A DNA stretch of 64,000 nt from NCBI GenBank assembly GCA_003194525.1, contig NBIV01000206.1, forward strand, positions 85,791 through 149,790, given 5' to 3'. Numbering within the stretch: position 1 is the first letter of the stretch; every line of letters starts with the position of its first letter. The stretch comes from Gracilariopsis chorda. Its lineage: Eukaryota; Rhodophyta; Florideophyceae; Gracilariales; Gracilariaceae. The notes under the pieces were generated by a model. The model was not told the DNA's origin. It searched no databases and worked only from the letters and a program-made list of their open reading frames with translations. The position numbers and the translations under genes were made by a program. This document shows positions 58,301-64,000 of the stretch, piece by piece.

Positions 58301-60032
58301 CGAGTAGGTAGTCGAAGTCAGCATCTTCGTCCCAGTTTTCTGGCTCAGCCTCGACGGCACATTCCGGATCATCCGGGTCCATTGCCATGAAACATGGGAC
58401 TTCATCATCCTCCGTTGGGAGTGCCTCCCCACTTGTGGGTAAACGCGACAGAGCGTCGGCTTGGGTGTTCTGCGCGCCCTTTTTATAAATGACTTGGAAG
58501 TCATATTCCGCGAGGCGGAGTCTCCAGCGCATGAGGCGTCCCGACGGGTCGGAGATATTCATTAACCACCTCAGTGAGGAATGATCCGTGTACACGGTGA
58601 AATGGACTCCCATAAGGTAGGGGCGCAGAGTGGTCATCGCCCATACGACGGCGAGGCACTCTTTCTCCGATACGGAGTAGTTCCGCTCATGGACATTGAG
58701 CGAGCGCGACCAATAACCAATTGGGTGTCGTTCCCCCTCGGGGGTGGTTTGAAAAAGAGCACACCCGACTTGGTAGTCGCTCGAGTCCGTATCTGGGGAG
58801 TATGGCAACCCAAGTTTTGGGAGATGTAGGATTGGTGCTGATGTGACAGCCTCCTTCAAGGAGTTAAAGGCTTCCGATTGCTCGGGCGTAAATGTTCCCA
58901 GTTTTGGGGGGTTCCCCTTTCGCAACAACGCGTTCAGGGGCGCTGCAGTATCCGAAAAGTTCGGGATAAACAGTCGATAGACGTTGACCAGCCCCAGAAA
59001 GGAGCGCAGTTCCGTTTGAGTACGGGGTTCTTTCGCCTCAACGAGGGATTTGACTCGAGCTTTCTCGATCGCTAACCGTCCAGGACGGATAATGTGACCC
59101 AGATACTTCACAGTATCTGTGAAAAACTCGCATTTACTCAACTTGAGGGTAATTCCCGCATCGCGGAGTACGGTCAGCACGTCTCGGACGTGAGTGAGAT
59201 GGTCGTCCAATGAGTTGGAGAAGATGATAATATCATCAAGGTAGACCAGACAACTCCGCCACTTAAAGCGGTTGAGTAGGATATCTACTGCACGCTGAAA
59301 GGTGGCGGGGGCGTTGGTTAACCCAAATGGCATCCGCTTGAAGCGGTACGTTCCTGCATGGCAGGTGAATGCGGTTTTGTCGCAATCCTCCTGTCTGACA
59401 GGTACTTGCCAATATCCCCAATTGGCATCAAGGGCCGTGAACACGGTGGCGTCTCCAAGGGAGTCAATGCACTCGTCCATACGAGGGATGGGGTACGTGT
59501 CCCTAACAGTCACGGCATTGAGCCGGCGGTAGTCGACACAGAACCTCCAGGTTCCGTCAGCCTTTAAAGCCAGTACAACTGGGGATGCCCAGGGCGATTG
59601 AGCGGGCTCAATCACACCTGCGCGGAGCATCTTGTCCACCTGGGCCTGCTCCTCTTCCCGAGCTTTCGGACCTGCCCTGTAAGGGGGTTGTGCAACCGGT
59701 CGCGCACCGGGGATTAAATCGATCCGGTGTTCCGTTGCATCAATCTCGCCAAGCGAGCCATCCCACATTGTGGTGAATTCCCGTAACATAGTACGGAGTT
59801 TGTTGCGGTGCGACTCTGGCACGTGGCTGAAGTCCAGCGCTTCAAGTGCTTTTTTCCGGATCAATCCGGTCATTGCTCGATGGAGCATTGTCCTGTGGAA
59901 CAGGTGTGGTTCGCAATTCCGAGTTACTCGGTATGTTCGACGCGGAAGTAGCGGTTTCCTCCCCCTCCTTAGACTTGACGTCTTCGGACGGCGGGGTGAA
60001 CTCCTCAGAAGAGGTGGTAACTCCGAGTACAT
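55368..60032 (-). CDS. pol: Element A pol: RT, RNase H, integrase, chromodomain
   Basis: 1554 open codons. RT: WRFCVDYRRLN, MPFGLTNAPATF (residues 234-245) and catalytic YLDD (264-267). RNase H, about 405-525 (YSPDTDSSDYQVGC, YSVSEKECLAVVWAM, VYTDHSSL). Integrase zinc finger, about 640-700 (HYPKLGGHSGG, FCTQCAKNR); catalytic core with D (VAIDILGPL, ~724), D (LLSDNGKQF, ~786) and E (NGQVERFNR, ~820). A roughly 480-residue Pro/Arg/Ser-rich linker follows. The chromodomain is at about 1480-1535 (YRVRWYGYDPSGDTWEPIEH). All catalytic residues are present. The first ~60 residues of this frame are probably not the natural N-terminus, because a 74-codon frame (60066-59842) continues the protease more convincingly. 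Confidence 0.93.
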   Translation of the reverse strand: MYSELPPLLRSSPRRPKTSSLRRGRKPLLPRRTYRVTRNCEPHLFHRTMLHRAMTGLIRKKALEALDFSHVPESHRNKLRTMLREFTTMWDGSLGEIDATEHRIDLIPGARPVAQPPYRAGPKAREEEQAQVDKMLRAGVIEPAQSPWASPVVLALKADGTWRFCVDYRRLNAVTVRDTYPIPRMDECIDSLGDATVFTALDANWGYWQVPVRQEDCDKTAFTCHAGTYRFKRMPFGLTNAPATFQRAVDILLNRFKWRSCLVYLDDIIIFSNSLDDHLTHVRDVLTVLRDAGITLKLSKCEFFTDTVKYLGHIIRPGRLAIEKARVKSLVEAKEPRTQTELRSFLGLVNVYRLFIPNFSDTAAPLNALLRKGNPPKLGTFTPEQSEAFNSLKEAVTSAPILHLPKLGLPYSPDTDSSDYQVGCALFQTTPEGERHPIGYWSRSLNVHERNYSVSEKECLAVVWAMTTLRPYLMGVHFTVYTDHSSLRWLMNISDPSGRLMRWRLRLAEYDFQVIYKKGAQNTQADALSRLPTSGEALPTEDDEVPCFMAMDPDDPECAVEAEPENWDEDADFDYLLASRDDSEKPIPGNYVPAETEEMIREQFGDPFCTRIRARLNGGENLPFGVNDIGYLVRTVEATPQVVVPHTLQKRILHLSHYPKLGGHSGGRKLYLTLRRDFYWPAMAVDCYATVRFCTQCAKNRVKLRKHSKRMKLFPARAPLEFVAIDILGPLLSTRRGNKFLLVITDRFSKLVRTVPLKRITAYTVAHAFVRHWVFAYGPPLELLSDNGKQFASRFFQDVCRILDVKNLFTTTYHPQSNGQVERFNRTMLAALRAYTADHPKTWDIYTDAVTFAYNTQVHRTTGISPFELVLSRTPPPMALESQPTLDAFPSVKDYRQKWKAWLTKLVPAARKAMDHAQAVYKRNFDARLRGGKPEQINSGDFVFVRKEYYNPEREKHHKLSPVADGPFKVISVTTDTVVVEMGDEHERLSRDRIVLAPPPSTEAAPATLDPTLEYGSASDTSVVRRPTVLPHPSRGLSDLPTLSDSPAQPGNSGLSVPAPMARIYTRQAGHVIPYPAAPSQEGEENTRFRGMRSPSQRETRRTIRTTDRGARSISRDTNPPSSGSAVQQEPDAQVPQRRQIHRVTREAETQLPHTPVREGSPIREYGDNRPQSPEQGDASKPPLAEVPAEAVQSGRSDPRPAEKRRPDTPAPLGNTHTPIGEKGSQAASEASGPGAQRSETLPAADEIEAPVPGNNLRQLPQRCGEEPRNSGKTRAIARSKPVVPDAAPPHGDGAPHLAARPLKRVSSAPARHPPKGNFDQNTGVPELALGNPPVAGDTTAPPERTVQSARAPGREAVCHPTTVSHGTPQGIVETPIPQERSSSRKLAVREFNRECGVQVPRRLAVRLAYREDGNNDTPMGNDLPGKTVTPHTLLRDIFPHEQRPLGQRTATSELSPNTLLRDIIPHRGQPSQGSTTTTRHGRQVYEREFVVDRLVGHTWDQDGILQYRVRWYGYDPSGDTWEPIEHLPRSQIVRYHRQTGTAAPATLVNAQVG

Positions 60033-60066
60033 CGGCGGTTGTCATCTTCGTTGGCAGCATTCCCAT
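59842..60066 (-). CDS. Protease-RT junction in a shifted frame
   Basis: The frame MGMLPTKMTTADVLGVTTS, then acidic and Ser-rich to DRIDPEKST, matches the older element at 3858-4085 (LIPTKMCAADVLR), where it is joined to the protease in one frame. In A it is separated from the protease by a shift near AACCCCCAT (about 60080-60090) and from RT by a shift at the A6 run near 59850. The two shifts compensate each other. Confidence 0.65.
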   Translation of the reverse strand: MGMLPTKMTTADVLGVTTSSEEFTPPSEDVKSKEGEETATSASNIPSNSELRTTPVPQDNAPSSNDRIDPEKST

Positions 60067-60959
60067 AGGATGGGGGTTACACTCCCAATTACTTGGTGTT
60101 TGACCAGATACTGGGGGTGTTTGCCAAGGTTGGCAACCAATATCCGGAAAGGAACATCCGGGGAAATGGAGACAATTCCATTAGCCAGCGCCAGCTGGGA
60201 TTTCTCGTACAACGAGGCGAGGGGTTGTATAACCCGAAGACCGTGTTGACGGGAATTTACCTGTACCCAGACTTGGGACTCAGCCGGTATAGAAACCGAG
60301 GCAGCGACGCGGAGCTTGGTGGACTCGCGGGACGCGGGCGGTGGCTCCTGCGCAGCAGGGAGCGGAACTTGTTTCCGAGAGGACCGCTTTAGCGGGCGGC
60401 GAACAATCGGAACCGACGATCCGTCGTCAAGTTCTACACGCCTGAGGCGGGGCCTGATTGCGTCGACAAATCTGTCGCAGTAATCACATCCCAGTATGAC
60501 TGGTGCTGCCAGTGAACGGCAAACGATGAAGTCCAACTTCACCACAGATGTACCAAGTCTCACGACGAGGTCCACTGTGCCCACCGTTTGTAACGGATTG
60601 TTGTTCGCATCCGAAATGTCGGGGACCGCGTCAGAGCGGATACGCGACCGCACAAGCGGGGGTAACAATGATTCCACAACAAAGTTGGGGCCTGCACCTG
60701 TATCCAGGACGGTGAGAAACCTCACCATAAACTGGGGGTCAAGGCCAAGGTCGGCATAGACCTTATAATTGCGTTTGGCCAAGACCAAGACTCCACCGGG
60801 AATCCGGGGATTTTTACTCCGTATCCACGGGCGACGCAACACACCGAGGTGCGCAGAGTCCGCGTCAGCGGTGTCTTTCCTCGAGAGGACTTTCACCGGG
60901 GAGCGAGGCGAGGACGCCTCGGGCGCCAACAGCCTCGTTCTTGAGGACGCCTCTCCCAA
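60042..60959 (-). CDS. Element A aspartic protease
   Basis: 305 codons. Active site FLTVLDTGAGPNFVVESLLP, with D-T-G at residues 86-88, later VILGCDYCDRFVDAIRP. It continues to GKHPQYLVKHQVIGS, where it should pass into the TADVLG frame. Known role: maturation of the Gag-Pol polyprotein. It is in the same frame as pol but separated from it by a stop at 60042. Confidence 0.88.
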   Translation of the reverse strand: MGEASSRTRLLAPEASSPRSPVKVLSRKDTADADSAHLGVLRRPWIRSKNPRIPGGVLVLAKRNYKVYADLGLDPQFMVRFLTVLDTGAGPNFVVESLLPPLVRSRIRSDAVPDISDANNNPLQTVGTVDLVVRLGTSVVKLDFIVCRSLAAPVILGCDYCDRFVDAIRPRLRRVELDDGSSVPIVRRPLKRSSRKQVPLPAAQEPPPASRESTKLRVAASVSIPAESQVWVQVNSRQHGLRVIQPLASLYEKSQLALANGIVSISPDVPFRILVANLGKHPQYLVKHQVIGSVTPILWECCQRR

Positions 60960-60976
60960 AGGGGAGACTCCCTCAG

Positions 60977-62536
60977 TTAGTTTTCCGCCTTCGGCGGTTG
61001 GTTGGTTTCCTCGACCACGAGTGCTTCATCCTGTTGACGGGGGTTTCTATCCGCATAAGCGGGGGTTGCAACGGATGGTTGCGTGATCTCCCGAATCGGG
61101 GTGTATGAAGCTTGCCGCGCACGCGGGGTCTGTGGTAGGGCATGGGAAAAGTCCGTTTTAGCACGGAGGTAGGAAGCCGTCGGGACGGAACTTTTCTCCT
61201 CTGGAGTGAGGGCCTCATAATTTGCCACTACCTTGGCCATATCCTTCAGTGAACAAATACACTGAGGTGAGGTATGGCCATGGGCATAGCACAGGTGGCA
61301 AATGAGAGCCAACACCGCGACACGCGGATTATTATTCCGAGTATCGGAGAAGCGAACCGCAGGGCGGGTGTCAGTCCATCCAGGCCGTTGATAACGGGAT
61401 TGACCGTTTGAAAACGGGAGTCGTTGGGGTTGAACCCGACTGTTACCACAGTATAGAACGGGATCTCTGTTCCCGTATCATGGGTCATCTCCGTCGTTGA
61501 CGGTAAACTCACTGGTGGGTATCGACACACCATCCTCCTGCGCTAAATGCACGGTATCAAATCCCTGTCCAGGGTTCCCATCCGCGGTGAGCGGGAGAGA
61601 GGAAGCTTCGCTTTCCAGCAACAACGCCTTGGCGGATTTAGACCGATTGTTCGGAGTTCTTGCACGAAGTGCATCCCCTTCCGCTCGAGCGTGTTGGACC
61701 AGCTCGAGGTAGGTGATCCTTCGCTTGTCCTCCCGATAACGGGTAACTAAACTCCGGATTGCCGGGTCAAGACCATCAATGAACATGGTACTGCGCTCCC
61801 CAGCGGGGTATACGTTACCACATCTGTGGAAAGCCTTGTTAAGGCGCACCGAGTAATCGGTCTCGGTCTCTCCAGCACGCTGGCGTGTATCTCGCAAAGC
61901 GAGGATAGCCTGCTGAATAGCGGTGTTGGTGGCGTAGGAGCGCAGAAGATACTGCACAGCCTCCGGCCAGCAAGTAACTCCTCCCTCGGAGGCGCGAGAA
62001 GATCCTCGGACAGAGGTGTATTGGTCCTCGGCCACTCCCCGTAAGAAATACGGTAAAGCCAAATAGGCTTGTCCCTCATTCATACCGAGGATATCGGCCT
62101 CCGCTACAAAGCGGGATAGGAAATCCAGTACTAGGACTGGGTCCTCTCCAGTAAAATACTGGTTGCGGAGCGAGAGCTGCATTCGCTTAATGCATTCTCG
62201 CACCTTTCCCGTACCACGGGGCGTACGTCCAAGTGACGAATCTTCAAGCCGGTAGTACCGGTATGATAAAAGCTTCCGATAATCCGGGTTTGTCGGTTTC
62301 AATTCCCGGAGACCGGGGTGTCTTCTCCCCTTCTGGCGGGTTCGGACCACACCTTCAGTGGCCGATGACCGCTTCGAGCGGGAGGAGTAGCCTCGCTTCT
62401 CGTCCTCCGAGTCGGAGTCCGAGGAGCTCGAGCTAACCGAATGGTTTCGGGGTGAGTCCGACGATGTCGAAGAATCGGAGTCCGAATATTTTCGGTGATG
62501 TTTCCGTCGGTGACGGCGTTTTCTTCTTCCCAGCAA
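60977..62536 (-). pseudogene. gag: Element A gag, capsid and nucleocapsid
   Basis: 62536-61478 starts in a basic and Ser/Asp-rich segment, then capsid-like (GGVTCWPEAVQYLLRSYATN, NKAFHRCGNVYPAGE, MFIDGLDPAIRSLV). The same frame continues after one TGA at 61478-61480 into 61315-60977, which has the knuckle CHLCYAHGHTSPQC (C-x2-C-x4-H-x4-C). The TGA separates capsid from nucleocapsid, an odd place for programmed readthrough, so mutation is more likely. Confidence 0.8.
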
Positions 62537-63151
62537 GCTGGTCGTTGTGCGATGCCTCGTTTACCGGATCACCCGGGGATGGTTTGTCCATGAGGACGAA
62601 CTGCTCCAGCGTCTCCAGGCGGGCACCAATCCGATCAAATCGGGCTTCAACTCCTTCGATGAAGGCGGCGGGTTGTCCCAAACTCTCCAACACGGAGTTG
62701 ACGTCAGACCGTAAAATACGGAGCTCCTCGGCGACCTCCTTTACGGGGGTTGCCGAGACCACCTCTTGGAGGATTTTAGTTCCCCTACAAGGGTGTCATG
62801 GGCGGTCCACAGAGCGCGGACCTGGGATTCCAGGGAAGTCCCTGGGGGGTGTTATCACCCGTTCCACGGGGGCTTGAAGCCGCGGACAGCGGGAGCAGGC
62901 CGGGGTGCCTGGGGCACTGCGGCAACAGCCGGAGTCGATGCTGCATTCCCCTGCGGGGGTGATAACGAGGGCAAAAGGAGGTTCCGGGGTTCCCGGTCGG
63001 GGGTATCATTCCGCGATGAAGCGGCGCCAGCACGGCTGGAACTTGTCCGTATAGGGATACGGGGTACGAACCGAACTTCGGAAGTGTCCGCGTTGTCGCG
63101 GGAGCGACTACGCGTAACCACTGGCTCCGCGTCGGAGGGATTTCTCGACAT
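62433..63151 (-). pseudogene. gag: Element A gag, N-terminal part in shifted frames
   Basis: 63151-62855 (MSRNPSDAEPVVTRSRSRD, Pro-rich) is in the capsid frame. 62762-62433 (EELRILRSDVNSVLESLG, FDRIGARLETLEQFV) is in another. A short piece between them (SLESQVRALWTAHDTLVGE) is in a third. All three parts align with one another's neighbours in the older copy at 6277-7014, where the latter two parts are coiled-coil-like. At least two single-base shifts are implied, one in the AAGAAGAAAACG run near 62525. Confidence 0.65.
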
Positions 63152-63240
63152 GAGAAAATACCGTTACGACGGGAAACGATCACGGAACTTCCGGTGAATG
63201 AAAACAAACCTCGTAAGAGGGAAAACAAAAACCGATTCTA

Positions 63241-63253
63241 GGTCGGGAGACCA
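63241..63253 (-). promoter_or_regulatory. Element A primer binding site
   Basis: GGTCGGGAGACCA, three bases from the 5' LTR; on the element strand it reads TGGTCTCCCGACC. It is shared with the two older relatives in the window. Confidence 0.85.
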
Positions 63254-63256
63254 CTT

Positions 63257-64000
63257 TGTGGTGCAATGCCCCAAAGGGGAAAAACACCGAAAGACGTCCG
63301 GGATCTTCCTCTCACGAGGTGAACCCAGTTGGGTAGAGCCCTCCCAGAGGTGTCACGGCGAAGCCGGTTTGTAAGACCAGGGACACCTGTCGCGACTCGC
63401 GCAGGGAGGTGAAGGCGAAGAATCGGTATCCGCGTGAGCGGGGCGTGATCCTCAGTAGAGGTATGTTTCCACGTAAGTGGGGGTGTGTGAGCGGATGCGC
63501 ACACGAGGGCCGCGGATAGCGGGAGGTGCTACCCTAAAAAGGGAAAGAGGAAGGACGAGTGGGTCGCGAGAGCGACGAGTAAATACGGCGATGCCGGTGG
63601 AACGGACTCCCTATACAGGGCGGAACACCAATATGATTGGAACAATTAGTACTCCCAATGATGGGTCTCCTTTAGATGTGCAAGGGGGGTGAACTTCCGT
63701 ACACTGCGGTGCTTCCCTCCAAGGAGGAGTTGAGAACACGCGGAGGCGGTAAAGCTCAGAGCCAATTCCCCAGGTTGGGGTCCCTTGTTGGGGAAGGTTT
63801 ACTGGTGCGACGGCAGTGCGCCGTCGCACTAAGTACTAGCTTCCCAGAAATGGTGTGAAAATAATAAATAAAATTAACTAAAATACTCCACATTCCGTGG
63901 CAACATCCACTACTGTGGCCAACCGCCAATTGACCCAAAACCGTGTCCCACGTGTCCATACCCACCGGTAGTGGGGCGTAGTTCATATACACACTACACA
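63257..64000 (-). repeat. Element A 5' LTR, truncated by the window
   Basis: Matches 52525-53270 almost base for base; about 60 further bases are expected beyond the window. Confidence 0.95.

Larger units (their letters stand above)
52525..64000 (-). mobile_element. Young Ty3/gypsy chromovirus A (right LTR cut by window end)
   Basis: LTRs at 52525-53331 (807 bp) and from 63257 to beyond 64000 differ at only about ten places over the 744 bases that can be compared, so the insertion is recent. On the minus strand lie primer site, gag, protease and pol ending in a chromodomain. On the plus strand, between pol and the 3' LTR, lies a 595-codon gene. The left flank is ACTAT (52520-52524); the right target copy is outside the window. 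Gag has shifts and a stop, and the protease-RT junction has two shifts, so this copy may depend on others. The whole element is rich in short hairpins. Confidence 0.93.

Overview
The window is a eukaryotic nuclear, repeat-dominated stretch in which almost everything recognisable is a mobile element or its remains. GC is near one half, the element genes are mostly intronless, and Ty3/gypsy, Ty1/copia and CACTA-like families occur together. A multicellular red alga would fit, but that is a weak inference. No rRNA, tRNA, CRISPR array or prokaryotic operon was seen.

Layout, left to right. About 0.66-42.5 kb is a nested stack. The outermost sequences are decayed chromodomain Ty3/gypsy elements on the minus strand, arranged LTR-internal-LTR-internal-LTR (LTRs at 662-1466, 7278-8047 and 40657-~42545). 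The second internal region is interrupted by a solo LTR of the same family (13463-14288, target duplication GTTTG) and by a different Ty3/gypsy element, C (14332-36139, target duplication GGTAC, LTRs of about 1.1 kb). The left LTR of C is itself split by a 13,037-bp CACTA-like DNA transposon, T (15118-28154, target duplication GCA). T carries a broken TNP2-type transposase, a divergent gene of unknown function and a large decayed ferlin-like multi-C2 gene. The right outer LTR contains another solo LTR (41001-42063, target duplication ACCAT).

42674-49594 is a Ty1/copia element, D (250-bp LTRs, target duplication GTGTC, polypurine tract). Between its pol and its 3' LTR lies an antisense reading frame resembling a papain-like cysteine protease. 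49.6-52.5 kb is low in genes and holds a monoacylglycerol-lipase-like pseudogene. 52525 to the window end is a young Ty3/gypsy chromovirus, A, on the minus strand (gag, protease, RT-RNase H-integrase-chromodomain). Its two LTRs are almost identical. A 595-codon gene on the opposite strand sits between the chromodomain and the 3' LTR.

Two things stand out. First, element A (LTRs, gag, pol and antisense gene alike) is packed with short perfect hairpins, roughly one every 20-40 bases, which I cannot explain by coding. Second, the antisense gene is also present in the older element at 8.08-9.5 kb, so it is a lasting part of this family, and the unrelated copia element has a similarly placed antisense gene.
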